Shown: positions 1-12,632 of the stretch, piece by piece
Position numbering within the stretch: position 1 is the first letter of the stretch
Layout of the letters: every line of letters begins with the position of its first letter
Source of the DNA: Mya arenaria
Taxonomy: Eukaryota; Mollusca; Bivalvia; Myida; Myidae
Assembly (NCBI RefSeq): GCF_026914265.1
Contig: NC_069130.1
Coordinates: forward strand, 13,845,886-13,909,885
DNA length: 64,000 bases
Reading direction: 5' to 3'
Position numbers and translations under genes: made by a program
The notes under the pieces: generated by a model
What the model was told of the DNA's origin: nothing
Databases searched by the model: none
The model's input: the letters and a program-made list of their open reading frames with translations, nothing else

Positions 1-1280
1 ACTGCATTTGTTGACTTTACCAAGTCATTGGAGTTTAATATGTTTGTTAGGTGTAGCTTTACTTTAAATAAACAACTCCCTCAACATAAACAACATATTT
101 AGATTACAACTTTAGCTATAAAACAGCTGTAGGTGAATTTGATAGGACTAAACTGTTATCATATTGTAACTTTTAACTCAGTTCGCCATACTCGACTAGC
201 ATCTCCAACACCAATGTCGTCCTGCTGAGTCTTAGAGCAACTCTTGACTCTTGTACCGCTGTATGACACAACGACAAGCACCATTGCTAGAGGCTGTTTG
301 GCGGTTTAAATTGGACTTCAACAGCAATACGTTTCGTTTTAAACTAATGAAGTGGTGGTCTACTTTCTCTTTTTACACATGTACAGTCGAGCCCCCTTGG
401 CTCGAACTCGCTTTGATCGAATTCCCCGTTTGCTCGATCTGGATTTAAAGGACCGATTTCTTTAAACTGAATGTAAGCAATTTCGCTTAAGTAGACTCGA
501 AATATTTTCGTCGGTCCCTGGGAGTTCGAGCCAACAAGTTTCGACTGTAATTGCAATACATATTGAACGCTTAGTGGTCAAATTCATCAGGTGCAATCAT
601 TTGTAACGTAAACATTTATTATTATTGTACTATTAATTGGTTAAAAATTTCTTGAGATTTATATATTAAAACGCTGTTGTGTTCTTTTTAATGTTTTTTT
701 ATCGAAGTCGCAAAAAGATTAACATAGTCATTTTCGTAATCAACAAACTCATAACATTTTCACCCTTTTGTCGATATCAGTTCGATTGGAATAGATCACT
801 TTTCAGGGAACAGGAAGTAGATTACTAGAAGGTAATTCCACCATTTTGTCTAGCGGATCTCTGAAGGTAGTTAATTTAATTACGTTTTTATTCTTTAATT
901 TTGGCAAAAATGTATACAATGTAGATAGTTGTTTATCAACGTTTATAAAGTAACTAGTGAAACTAAAAACAAGAGTTGTATGACCAAACATATCGAAATT
1001 TAGATCATTATTATTTGTTTAATATTTGATCAACAAGAAAGTAATTTAGTTTTCATTTTACTTCTTTAAAGTCTGATTTATTTCTGAAGTACATGTCAAT
1101 AAAATATTGTACAATCGATCACAATAACCGACACAGTTGAACAGTTTTACCTAAAATGTAAATGTATGAATGGTGTAATGTTTGTTTGTATATTCCCTTG
1201 TCTTAAATGTTTCACTTACAGCAATGGATACATATAGCATCAACATCCAAATGGCGCACAGTGAGAAAAATACATGGAGC

Positions 1281-2460
1281 GTTTTTAGCTCGACTATTCG
1301 AAGAATAAGGAGAGCTATACTACTCACCCAAGCGTCGGCGTCTGCGGTTAAGGTTTTGCATGTTAGCACCTTTAGGTCATTATCTCAGCAAATGCATCAT
1401 GTATTGCATTGAAACTTTATATGCATTCCCAACTATCCAACCTACTTAATGAATTAAGTTAGATAACACTTATTCGAATATAATGCAAATTATGGGTCTT
1501 TATTATTTAACTTAGAAAATGGTTAAGGTTTTGCATATAAGCACACATAGGTTAATATCTCATCAACGACTTGATGTATTGCATTGATACTTTATACAAT
1601 GGTACTCAACCATCCAACCTACTAAAATAATTAAGTAAGAAAACTCTATTTTGCATAGAATGCAAATTATGGCCCTTTATTATTTGACTTAAAAATTCTG
1701 GTTAAGGTTTTGCATGTTAACAAATTTAGGTCAATATCGTAGTTAATACATCATGTGCTGCATTTAAACTTTAGACAAGTGTTCCCAACTATCAATTTTA
1801 CTTAATTAATCAAGTTAGATAACTCTATCTTGAATATAATCCAAACTATTGCCCTTTATTATTCAACATAGCAATTCTGGTTAAAATTTTGCATGTAAGC
1901 ACACATAGGTTAATATCTCAGCAACTACTTATACAGCGGTATTCAACCATCCAATCTACTTGAAAACCTAAGTTAAATTACTCTGTTTTGCAAATGATGG
2001 CCCTTAAATGTTCGACTTAGAAATTCTTTCTCTAAGGTTTTGCATGTAACCAAATCAATATCTCAGTAAATACATCATGTATTGCATTGAAACTTTATAC
2101 ATGTGCTCCCAACTATCCAACCTTCTAAATTAATTAAATAATTCATTAAGATAACTCTGTCTTGCATATGATATAAATTTTTCCCCTTTATTATTCAACT
2201 TAGCACTTATGGTTAAGGTTTTGCATGTACGCACATGTAAGTTAATAACTCAGCAACAACTTGATGTATTGCATTGAAATTTTAAACAATCAAGTATGAT
2301 AAATCTATCTTGCATATTATACAAATTAGAAATTCTTGAAAAGGTTTTGCATTTAATCTTATTTTACAGTGATCCATGCATGTTTCACTAAAACTTTGTA
2401 ATTATTATATTTAAAGCGGAGAAATAGTCGAGAGCGCTGTCTCTGTGACAGCCCTTGTTT
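1281..2460. mobile_element. Non-autonomous element with TTTTTAGCTCGACTATT end and internal ~180-bp tandem repeats
   Basis: The left end carries AGCTCGACTATTCGAAG and the right end carries AATAGTCGAG in inverted relation, so there are short terminal inverted repeats. Between them lie about six units of a ~180-bp repeat recognisable by GGTTAAGGTTTTGCATG (starts near 1346, 1521, 1700, 1879, 2029, 2211) and by the block with TGTATTGCATTGAAACTTTA. One unit is shortened. No transposase is encoded. A shorter version with fewer internal units sits at the matching place at 42807-43457, and the matching place upstream of unit D (near 30640) seems to lack it. The superfamily is not clear. Confidence 0.65.
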
Positions 2461-2918
2461 AAATTATGCGCCTATATCTATAATAATATTCGATTTTTTT
2501 AAAACATTTTATTCACTCTTTCAAATATTTCCTTTCTCGCAGGCATACACATAAACAGGCAATGAATCAATTTCTGATAAGTCAGATATGTACGTCGGGT
2601 GTAAGAACCAACTGACCGCACCAATTGAAATTAACTAAACCATCAATTACTAGAACATGTACGTGAAAATCTTGCATTGAACGTATAGTAAAATGACCGC
2701 TACATGAAATGAGGTCTCATTAAATAATACATCCTAACCGCCAATGGGATTTTGGCATCAGTTGAAAACAGTTCATTTGAAATGATAATTGTTTTGAAGT
2801 TTTCAAATTATTTGTTCAAGTGCAAAGAGTCTCAGTGTCTAAAGTACAAAAGTATTTAAGTCTTATCGTTAAAACAGCTTAATGCTGATATTAATCAGAG
2901 TCCACTCCCTCGGGTGAA

Positions 2919-2945
2919 TATAAAATTTCAAGAAGCTTTGAGAAC
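2919..2945 (+). promoter_or_regulatory. TATA-like box followed by a heat-shock-element-like array
   Basis: TATAAAA at 2919-2925 is followed at once by TTC-AA-GAA-GC-TTT-GA-GAA (2927-2944). This is the alternating nTTCnnGAAn layout of a heat shock element, with three of four units perfect and one TTT for TTC. It lies about 120 bp before the start codon of unit A. In unit E the same place reads TTTTAAGAAGCCTTGAGAAC, which is weaker, and in unit D it is not kept. Whether it binds HSF is inference. Confidence 0.4.
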
Positions 2946-3060
2946 GTGCCACTAGTGTAGCTCAAACCCTCAAAACTATGGTTGGGAAGCAGAAACAATA
3001 AAATCACTCTCAACCTTACATGTCTGTCTTATTTTCATGCAGCGTGTTGTTTTATCAACC

Positions 3061-6000
3061 ATGGCAAGCAATGCTCAAAGCAAGGCACTGTTGGTTGCGG
3101 CTTTCGACTTCGGAACCACATACAGCGGTTATGCGTTCTCATTCCAAGACGACCCCAACAAGATTCAGACAAACCAGAACTGGTACGCCGGTGGTGGGGC
3201 TTCAAGATTGGTGTCACTGAAAACATCGACATCTGTCCTTCTGAACCCTAAGGGAGAGTTTGACAAGTTTGGTTTCGAGGCCGAAGACAAGTACGCAATT
3301 CTAGCTGAAGATGATGAGCACAACGGCTGGAGGCTTTTTAGGAGGTTTAAGATGGTTCTGCATAGAAATAAGGTAATTCATTAATAAAAAATATTCAACT
3401 TGATGAACGTATTTAGAGAAGTAGCCAAACACAAATCAGCGAAGAAAACAAGTAGCCATGTAGCCAAATAAAATTAGCCGAGTAGCCAAGTAGGCAAACA
3501 CAAATTAGCCGGATAGCAAAGTCGCCAAACACAAATTAGCATATTCCCAAAACACAAATTAGCCAAACTGGCCAAGCAACCAAACTTTAATAAAACGATG
3601 CCTTTGTTTATAGGAACAAGGTTCAAAGTCTTACATGCATTAAACGAGAAATACACGCATATGGTCTAGCAGCAGCAAACACAGATTACTTTGATTTAAA
3701 AATATCCTTATGAATACATGTTATCTTTGATACTGTCTTCAATTGGGGTGGAATAAAAACATGTTTATGAGTTCTCAACGTCGCATTTATCCCGATATGT
3801 ATCAGTAAGAGCAAATTAAATACGGGAGCGTAACTAAAACCATCACCAACTTGAAAGCAATAAAGTGTTGTGTTTAACAAATACAATTTAACTTCAGCAC
3901 TTGACGAAAGACGTTAAGGTAGAGGACTTTAGTGGAAAACAGATGACGGCTTTCCCGCTGTTTGTCATGTCGATCAAGTACCTGAGAGAACATCTACGCA
4001 AGGCGGTTACTACGCAAAAGATTGGAGTCGAGGAAACTGACATATTCTACGTGTTGACCGTTCCGGCTATCTGGGATGACAATGCCAAGAGATTTATGAG
4101 GGACGCGGCTATAGAAGTAAGACGTTTTTTGTTGTATTGGTTACAGCATTGAGAGTAAATTGGCACTGGCATGATCATTCCGACGATGTATATCGTTGGC
4201 TGAGGTCCATTCACTTCCGTGAGCTCACTGAACTGTCGTTACACTTACATATGGCCTAATGTAGTAATTGATATATTTTTCATATTAAACCGAACACCCC
4301 GATGTGATTATTGATATTTCTCATATTATACCGAACGCATTGCATTCTTAAAATAACAAATTTCATATAGGCTATATTAGTACAGACCTGTTTGATAGTA
4401 TTTAAGTTAAAACTTTCATGTCACTTGAAATAATATGTTCATGAGTAGGGCTTCCATCCATGTAATATTAATATAAAGTTATTATCTTAATATAGAACGT
4501 CAAAGCAATGAACTAAGATAGACACCTAAAATAGCTCTGACAAGAGAAAACTCGTAGACTTCATTCTTTAGTCGTAGTTCATTATTTCAAACTGATAAAT
4601 GGACAAGTATCTGTGAATAGTTTGTGTATTGAAGTACTTACATTGAATCTGAAGGGCATTGTCACATACTATTGAATTCGTAACAAGTCTAATTGTATTA
4701 ACATACACGAATGTGAAACTTTGTTGTAAAGGCTGGTGTAGACCCGAAGCGCCTTAAGCTGGCCTTGGAGCCGGAGTGTGCCTCTGTCTGGTGCGAGACG
4801 TTGGGTATGGACATGAAAGGCGCTGTAGCGTTTCAAGGATCACAGTACATGGTTGTCGATCTTGGAGGTAAGGGATCATAAAGTATTCTACTGAAAAAAC
4901 AACAAGTTATTATAATCAGTGTTCTATTTGTCACTTTCACTCTTTCTGTGTTATTGTCCCAATTTACTTATTTGTTTAATTACGATTTAGTCAATATCGT
5001 TTTTTTTAATTTTGGTTTCGACAGGTAACGTTTACCTTAAATACATGAAAAAAAACAATTTATCATTGTTTTAAAATGCAGGAGGCACCGCAGATATATC
5101 TGTCCTTGAAAGAAAACCAGATGGAACCCTGAAGGAAATCCACAAAGCCAGTGGGGGCTCGTGGGGAGGCATCTATGTGGATGAAAATTACATGAAAATG
5201 TTGAATGAATTGTTTGGGGAAAAAGCTCTCACTGAACTCCGAAAGACTGAAATGAATGATTATTTCGATGTCACTCGGGAATTTGAACATAAGAAACGGT
5301 CATTTGACACTTACAAAACAAAGCAGATAATTGTTCGTGTTTCTGCCTCGCTGAGAGATCTTGCGGAAAAGTATTCATCCAAATCTTTAGAGGAACGAAT
5401 TGCGTCCTTGAAAGTGCGAGAAAATGCCATCACCATGAGAGGCAAAGACAAGCTGAAGATTGATACAACAGTTGTCCAATCATGGTTTAAAAGACCAATC
5501 GATCTGCTGATCCAGCATCTGAAGTCTCTTTTAGCTGAACCAAAGATACAAAGCGTGCGAACCGTTATTCTGGTGGGCGGTTTCGGTGAAAGCCCGTACG
5601 TTCAGGAGAGAATCAGGAATGAATTAGCCGGCATGAGAGTGATCGTTCCTGCAGACGCGGGTCTCGCCGTGTTGAAAGGCGCCGTTAGGTTTGGACACAA
5701 CCCCGTTATTGTCTCCTCTAGGATCATGAAATACACGTATGGGGTGAATGGGTTTGTCAAGTTTGATGAACAGAAGCACCCAGAGGAGAAGAAGGTTTTG
5801 AAAAATGGAGAGTGGTTGGTGAAGGATTGTTTCAAGGTGTACGTGCGAGTAAAGGAGGAGGTGAGAGTGGACCAACAGGTGACAATGCAGAGTCTTCCTA
5901 TTAGTAAAACATCCCTCACATCTGTCTACAGAACAACACAAGAGTACCCGGAGTACACAACAGACACCGGATGTGAACTGCTCGGGTCAATTGAGCTCGA

Positions 6001-6136
6001 AAACAGCACCGTTATTCCGTTTAATGAACAGAAAACTGAAGACACGTTCATGTTCGGGGATACAGAACTTCTCGTGAAAACAAAGAACATAACCACTGGA
6101 AAAGAAGCCTTTATGACATTTGAGTGCTTCAAATAA
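3061..6136 (+). CDS. HSPA12-like protein (unit A), intact, four coding exons
   Basis: Coding exons are 3061-3372, 3898-4116, 4732-4867 and 5082-6136, all with GT-AG borders (phases 0, 0, 1), giving 573 residues. It is an Hsp70-superfamily actin-fold ATPase of the HSPA12 type: phosphate-1 motif DFGTTYSGY at residues 16-24, phosphate-2 motif DLGGGTADI at 220-228 built across the exon 3/4 junction, and adenosine motif GGFGESP at 388-394. As in the HSPA12 family there is no classical Hsp70 peptide-binding domain and no EEVD tail; the protein ends soon after a beta-rich segment. It is shorter than vertebrate HSPA12A (about 675 residues). No signal peptide or membrane segment is seen, so a cytosolic location is likely. 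The start ATG at 3061 has a good context (CAACCATGG) and follows a conserved splice acceptor at 3041-3042, so a non-coding upstream exon is likely. The substrate is unknown. Confidence 0.9.
3415..3590. repeat. Intron 1 minisatellite, AGCCAAACACAAATTAG units
   Basis: Intron 1 of unit A holds irregular ~20-bp repeats built from AGTAGCCAAACACAAATTAG. Related arrays occupy the same intron in unit D (31535-31660) and unit E (44515-44680) but not in unit B. The array therefore predates the duplication that made A, D and E. Confidence 0.7.
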
Positions 6137-6450
6137 AACGTGTTGGATATTTTTATATAGGCTTAAGACGAACTGCTGCCCCTAACCTCCATAAGCAAAA
6201 CGAGTTTTCCCAAAACAAAAAAAAAATCCCAATAAAAAGCGAGCTTCCTTAAAGCAAGTGAATTTTCCCCAAAGCGAGTAAAATGACCAGTGATCAAAAA
6301 TAAGCGAATACAAGTTATTGCGACAATGTAAAACACTACACAATCAGAAAATCAGCGGTTCAGCAGTTTTCGGGGCGATGTGGGAAGCAGAAAACATTTA
6401 CAGCAAAAAGGCACATTTAGCCCGGCAGATTAAGTCAATATTAAGAAAAA
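6137..6450. other. 3' flank of unit A, no gene seen
   Basis: An AATAAA hexamer at about 6230 may serve as the poly(A) signal of unit A. Otherwise this is AT-rich sequence with short purine runs. It does not resemble the 3' flanks of units D and E, which resemble each other, so the downstream border of the A duplication lies close to the stop codon. Confidence 0.5.
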
Positions 6451-7310
6451 TCGTTCAGTTTGTGATACAAGCATAAAAAATGCATAGGTTGTCCTATAAG
6501 GTTACTTGTTCGGAAAAACCCGTTAGCCATCTTATTTTTCAAAATGGCGACCATTTTCAAGATGGCCGCCAATCCCGATTGAAAAATATAGTTTTAATAC
6601 TATTATAGGAAACTGTATGTAATGTTTGTCTACTTTATATAAATCATGTTTAATTAATTGTTTGTTTAAGTGTAATTGTTCTAATCACATGGTAATAACG
6701 CATGATCTAAATAAATCTTGAAATACAAAAGTTGACCAAACAGTTATATCTTAATGATTTTGGTTTGTGATACAATCATCAAAATTGCATAAGAATTCTA
6801 TTTAGGTTACTTGTTTGAAAAAACCTGTTAGCCATCTTCTTTTTTTTAAATGGCGGCCATTTTGAAGATGGCCGCTAATTCCAATTAAAAGAAATTATTA
6901 CAATACAAAAGTTGACAAAACAGTTATATCTAAATATTTTTTGTTGGTGATACAATCATCAAAATTTACATAAGTATTCCTATAAGGTTACTTGTTTGGA
7001 AAAATCCGTTAGCCATCCTTTTTTCAAAATGGCGGCCATTTTCAAGATGGCCGCCAATCCGATTGAAAGATGTTATTCTTGATACAAAAGTTGACCAAAC
7101 AGTTCTATCTTAAAGATTTGGGTTCGTGATGCAATCATTAAAATTTGCAATAGTATTTCTATTAGGTAACTTGTTTATAAAAACCCGTTAGCCATCTTTG
7201 TTCAAAATGGCGGCCATTTTCAAGACGGCCGCCAATCCCGACTAAAAGAAATTATTCTTAATACAAAAATGATTAAAAAGTTCTATCATAATGCATTTGG
7301 GTTGAAACAG
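6451..7310. repeat. ~180-bp tandem array with palindromic ATGGCGGCCAT core
   Basis: About four and a half units are present. The marker GTTGACCAAACAG recurs near 6731, 6911 and 7090 and decayed near 7269, a period of 179-180 bp. Each unit ends in a GC-rich island of the form AAAATGGCGGCCATTTTCAA followed by GATGGCCGCC. The first unit carries about 125 bp of extra sequence between its GC island and the next unit. No coding capacity is seen. The core resembles the AAnATGGCGGC motif bound by YY1 in animals; any binding is inference. Confidence 0.8.
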
Positions 7311-10300
7311 TACATTTGCTTTAAAAGAGAAACAAAATTATATAAAACTTTTTAGAAAGCTCTTACTATCACTTACGACAAAGCACAACCACGCACTGGT
7401 AAAACCACTGCCGTAAAACTCAGCATGTGGTTTAATGTCAGCTAAATAATCTTTAGTAAAGCTAAGTGTCCCAGATGCTAAATAACAAGCCCCATATCTA
7501 TAGTCTTGTTAAATGCAGGACCAGTAAGATCATAATTAATACAATGAAAACTACAGGGACAAGCCCAGTTGTCGAACATTCAAAAATAAACTCTTTTAAG
7601 GTGACAGGCAAACGCCCAATCGACAATGAACTATAGACACAAACATATAAACATCACATACACAAATGCAAATACAAACACGCAAAACAAACTTACACCA
7701 TATAAACAAAAACAAACACAAGAAACAAACCATACTACATGTATCATCAACATTGCTTTACCCTCAAATGATGGGATTACCTTCCAGGAACGGTCTGTAA
7801 AACAAAAGTTCACTGGAACTCGAGTCTATTTGGAGCTTGAACTTGTTAGCATGACCATAACCTCACTAGCCCCATCATCATGTATGAGAAATTACTTAAT
7901 ATATAAGCCTCATTAGAGCACGCAATCAACTTGAAAACAATAAAGAATAATGCAAATAAATAAAAAATAAACTGATGAATTAATTTCAAGTACTCAGCGA
8001 CCAGATACCAACATCGTCTGTCAATAAAGCAATCAAGCCGTAACAACAGTGCTAGGTCTTAAGAGATACTATCAAGTAATTTAAAGACAACTATCTGACA
8101 TAGCTTGCCTTAACAAGGTTTAAAATGTTGTCTATATTTAGTCATATAATGAAAGTATCATTGTACAAACAAGATGGAAAAACACAATCTACGCATTAGC
8201 AAAACAGTGTCATTGGCCAGAAAAGAAAGGTGAAGACAAGTTTGGCATTATGTCTTTGGTCTGCTATTAAACTGGTGGCATTTCAGTCCACTTTAACCAT
8301 CAAATTATGAGATGAATAGGAGCCGTTGATGAGGCAGGAACTACTTCCTCAGGGACAGCAAAATGCTTTTTTCCTGCTTCAAGTGCCACTATGACACGGC
8401 AAATGCACCAGATTACAGCTAGCACTCTCTTCAAGCTTCACGCTACTTAAAAAAGACTACATGCTGTACAATGTCAGTGAGTATTCAGGGGCCAATGAAC
8501 ATATGTACCGTTGACTGCTGTAAAAGGCGCAAAACTGAAAGTCCACTATATCAATTTCTAGTATTGACAGTAATTCTAGTAATCTTGTCCCTGGTCTGAT
8601 CATTCTGTGAAGCAGAATTTACTTTAAACGATCGATTGTCGTGCCTGCAGATACCACTCACTTTTGCAAATAACAGTGTGAACTATACGTGTTGGCCCCC
8701 AATACATCTAAGACACATGTTGGTGCTTGAGCATGCACATCCTTAGCTGCAGAATTCCATAACGGAATATCTGTTGTTCACGAATCTAATCGTGAAATTT
8801 CAGCATAAGCTATTGACCAAGCTTATGAGAAAGCTAGGGCTGTTATCAAAGGTGATGGTGCTGCCATTGGTGCGACTGAGAACCCATATGAACTATGACG
8901 GTGGACGGCGCCATGGTGCTGGAGCTGAAGTCCGTCACTTGGTTGTTCAGTATGAATTTGCATTTAAAGTCAAGGATGCAAATAAAAATACCAGACATAA
9001 CGAACATAAATAACATACACAAAAGGCTTTCTTAGAAGCTGTACACTAAAATGATACGGGCAGTGCTATTACTGGGGATTATAAAGGATATTTTTACACT
9101 GGATACAACATGTTTTGCACATCTTAATGCTGCTAAAATGGTTGCTTAGTATTATGATCACGGTATAACCCGCTTCAATAAGATCCTGAAAGGGATGGAT
9201 ACAGTGCTTATTTTATTTTTTTTTATTTTGAATTTAACTCACTTTCTGGTAACAAAAAAAAGCAATTATTCTTGTAATATGGATGCAATCTCAACAATTC
9301 TACAATACATGTTGACTTAAAAGTGTGAAATAATGTGAAGCCTAAAATATTCATAATTTTATAATTCTTTTTGCATATGCATGCAAATGTTTTTTTAAAC
9401 TTATTATGTTATCTTCTTTCGAAAAAACTTCTTTCTTATCTCTCGAAACACCTCACGTGGTTGTATGGCTAGTGACAAGTGTTCTACCTGCTAAATATTG
9501 CACCTTAAAATACTTATATCTTGACTTTTTGAAAAGATTATTTTTTGGTCCTTCATAACCACTTTTGCACTATGGCAATTCCTTACTGACCTCGAATAAC
9601 TATAAGTTAATGACTATATAATACTCAATGAACATACTTTGGGGTTGAGATTGATTCTTTAAATGTTTTGTCTGTTGGTTGCCCTTTCGTTAACATGCGT
9701 TCTAATACATTTCGATCAAGAAAAGGGATTTACAATGATAAATCTGACTAGCAAATGTTATTTTTATTTACTCTTGCATCGATATATGTTCACATATATC
9801 GTGAACTAGATTGTTGAGGTACGTATTATATTTTCTTTCGAAATTGTTATGTTTTTTATCATCAATCATAACTGTTTAAAACATAACATGTTAAAAAATG
9901 GCCACGTGTCATCTGCAAATGATGATTCAAATGTATATGAGACCGCTTATACTCGATGAGTCCCGCAATTGACACTTTTTCGTGACTTTGGCCGATGTAA
10001 ATTGCCAAATTTGTTGCATAGGCCTTTAAACAATTTCTTTCAAGCATAACTTTTACGTGAAAGTAAGGTTTTTTATGCTTAAGTGTTATGTTAAAGATGA
10101 GTTTATTTGAAATAACTGTCATTCTGCTTAAATGAACATAACGATGAAAGTAAAGCTTTCCCTTGTGAATTCAGTCAAGTATGCTGATTTGCATATGATT
10201 GATTATCCGAAATCGCTTGTAATTTTCGTCTTTAAATCTTTAAATTAAGTTGATTTAGATATTATGTGTTGCAAAGGGAAGTGTGCAAACTTAAATAAAA

Positions 10301-11265
10301 AAAAACTTTAAAAGGCTCTATATCCGATCACACAAATGTCTGATTTATTTTGCTATCTCGGTAACAGGAATATTCTTTAATCTATATTATAACTTTATAA
10401 GGGTCACTTACTTTGCTTTGTAATCGGCTTGAAAGCAAAGAAATCCCATCAGAGATATATTGAATGGCGTTGAAGTTTACCCAAATATCTTTAACCAAAT
10501 TGAAATTGTGTTTTATTCAAAAATGTCCAGACGACCAAATCAAAAGTACTTCATTCAAAAGGTTTATATTTTATAACATTTAAGTCTGAAATTAAGGCAT
10601 GAACTTTACATAGGTGATTTGAGAGCAAAGCAAACTATAGAAAAACGCTTTTAACAGACAGACATACGGACAGACGATGGATGGATGGATGGATGGACAG
10701 ACAGATTGACAAAGACGTTTATTGTTGAACAATTACGCTTAATTTGAATTCTAGAACTCTATTTCTTTAGTATATTGACCGGAATCTGCATGTCTAGAAT
10801 TCATATTCTATAAAAAAAAATCTGAATCATGTCATGCTTGTTAACAGTAAAATAGATCAAAACAGAGTTTAAAATTACTTAAAAATGCACCTGGATCCGT
10901 AGAATCAATAACGTTGAATATTACTCCCCAGAAAAAAAATCGTTGATTACACTCATCTCATAAGTTAATGTCAATAGCACTTCTCGGCTCACCGATAACA
11001 GCGATCGCGTTTTAGCGTAAATAATCACGTCTAATCGATGGTTTTTCAAAGCTTATCCTCGACAAATATATATCAAATACTGTTTCTTTTTAAATTTCGA
11101 TTATTTTTGCATTCTGCTGGGGGAGCATATGATGTATCGTTTTGAAGAGTAAAGATAATTGAGGAAACTACTACTAATTGGGTGTTAGGCGGAAACCTTA
11201 ACCACTAGACATTTCACATCTACACATATATTTTGTTTAAGAGCAGCGTGTTATCCTAATGAACA
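7311..11265. other. Intergenic, no gene recognised
   Basis: I found no convincing gene in these 4 kb. Short open frames (7626-7916 on +, 9862-10122 on -) have low-complexity or unremarkable products, no splice context and no recognisable domain. A small GATG/GACA microsatellite lies at 10672-10706. The 5' flank of unit B does not resemble those of A, D and E until about 25 bp before its ATG. Confidence 0.5.
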
Positions 11266-11744
11266 ATGGCAAGCAATGCTCAAAGCAATACTCTGATGGT
11301 GGCAGCTTTCGACTTTGGAACCACGTATAGCGGTTATGCGTGCTCCTTCAGACACGACCCTAATAATATTCAGACAAATCAGAACTGGTACGCAGGCGGT
11401 GGTGCTTCAAGATTAGTTTCACTGAAGACGCCTACATCCGTCCTTTTAAATCCAAAGGAAGGGTTTGAAAAGTTTGGTTTTGAGGCCGAGGACAAGTATG
11501 CAAGCCTAGCTGAAGATGATAAGCATTACGGCTGGAGACCTTTTCGGAGGTTTAAGATGGTGCTGCATAGCAATAAGGTATGTAATTAATACAGAACACA
11601 CTATGCTAACATAATACACATACTTTTGCTAGCAATTTTTTCCATACAAATGTGAAGTTAGTCAATATATTTATATGCTATACATGATAACACATTATAT
11701 TTTGTATTATACACTCTCATGTCAATTAACTTATTATTTTGTTT

Positions 11745-11885
11745 TCTGTGTTTGTATCATTATCTATATTATTGTTTGACTGTATACCATTTACATACAT
11801 GTATATATGAAAAAATGTGTGATTCATAATAAGCTGTACGTGCTTGCATCAGAATAAACTTTATGTTATGTTATGTTATGATAAC
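11745..11885 (+). mobile_element. Probable LINE 3' end with (TTATG)n tail in intron 1 of unit B
   Basis: A short AT-rich stretch ends in CAGAATAAACTTTATG followed by TTATG repeats to about 11881. A polyadenylation-like AATAAA followed by a short simple-repeat tail is the usual 3' signature of some bivalve non-LTR elements. No coding part is left, and I could not define the 5' border or the target-site duplication. Confidence 0.4.
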
Positions 11886-12582
11886 TAACTCCGAATACTG
11901 ATACATCTGATTCAAGTCAAGTCAAGTCATATACACTCTTTAACACCCGGATTCACGCCCTCAGTTTTACAATGACAACTGCATGTCAAAAACAATCAAC
12001 CATACCTTGTTTAATTGCGCATTGCCTATAAACACTCGTCAATAAACACAAACAAAATCCCACGAAAACACACATAATCAACATATAACTTAAGATATTG
12101 TTATCAATACAATTTTTTTAGTACACAATCGCACGCTTACCTCAGCACCCACTAAAAGCGAAATCAAACGTAATAGAAAAGAAAACCAAGCATGAACATA
12201 AGGAAAATATATAATAATAAAATATAAATAAAAGACTACAAATTATTATTTTATTGTCGTCTTTAGCACTTGACAAAAGACGTAGGGGTGGATGACTTTT
12301 GCGGAAAAAAGATGAAGGCTTTCCCGTTGTTTGTCATGTCGATTAAATACCTGAAAGAACACTTATTTGAGGCGATTACGAGGCAAACGACAGGATTCGA
12401 GGAAACAGACATCCTGTACGTGTTGACCGTCCCGGCTATCTGGGATGGCAATGCTAAGTGGTTTATGAGGGAAGCGGCAGTCAAAGTAAGACCTGTTTCG
12501 CATTGCTAGTAACGAACAGCAATACTCATCACTTGGTATCATATTAACTTAATATAATGATATGCCAGTATTTTTTTTCCCG

Positions 12583-12632
12583 CAGCCGTGAATCGAACCA
12601 TGTTCTCTCGTTTGCCGGTGCATACAGTTATA
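12583..12632 (-). repeat. Possible tRNA-derived SINE trace
   Basis: On the minus strand GGTTCGATTCACGGCTG contains a good Pol III B-box (GGTTCGATTC). An A-box is not convincing and no cloverleaf can be folded by eye. It sits in intron 2 of unit B. It could be chance. Confidence 0.25.

Larger units (their letters stand above)
1..2980. repeat. 5' flank of unit A, copy of a segmental duplication
   Basis: No gene is seen here. The stretch is paralogous to 41720-44130 and, in its right-hand part, to 30150-31170. Shared landmarks are the run ending TTAGCTATAAAACAGCTGTA near 110-130 (also near 41770), the polypyrimidine-rich block near 1030-1170 with a conserved ACAATCG followed by ACCGACACA, the block with GGCATACACATAAACAGGC near 2542, and the last 100 bp before the first coding exon. 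Short open frames here are not conserved between the copies and are not called as genes. The duplication probably begins outside the window. Confidence 0.75.

Noticed and set aside
5602-5941. Minus-strand open frames of about 105 codons opposite exon 4
   Set aside because: They are shadows of the HSPA12 coding frame and recur opposite exon 4 in B and E as well.
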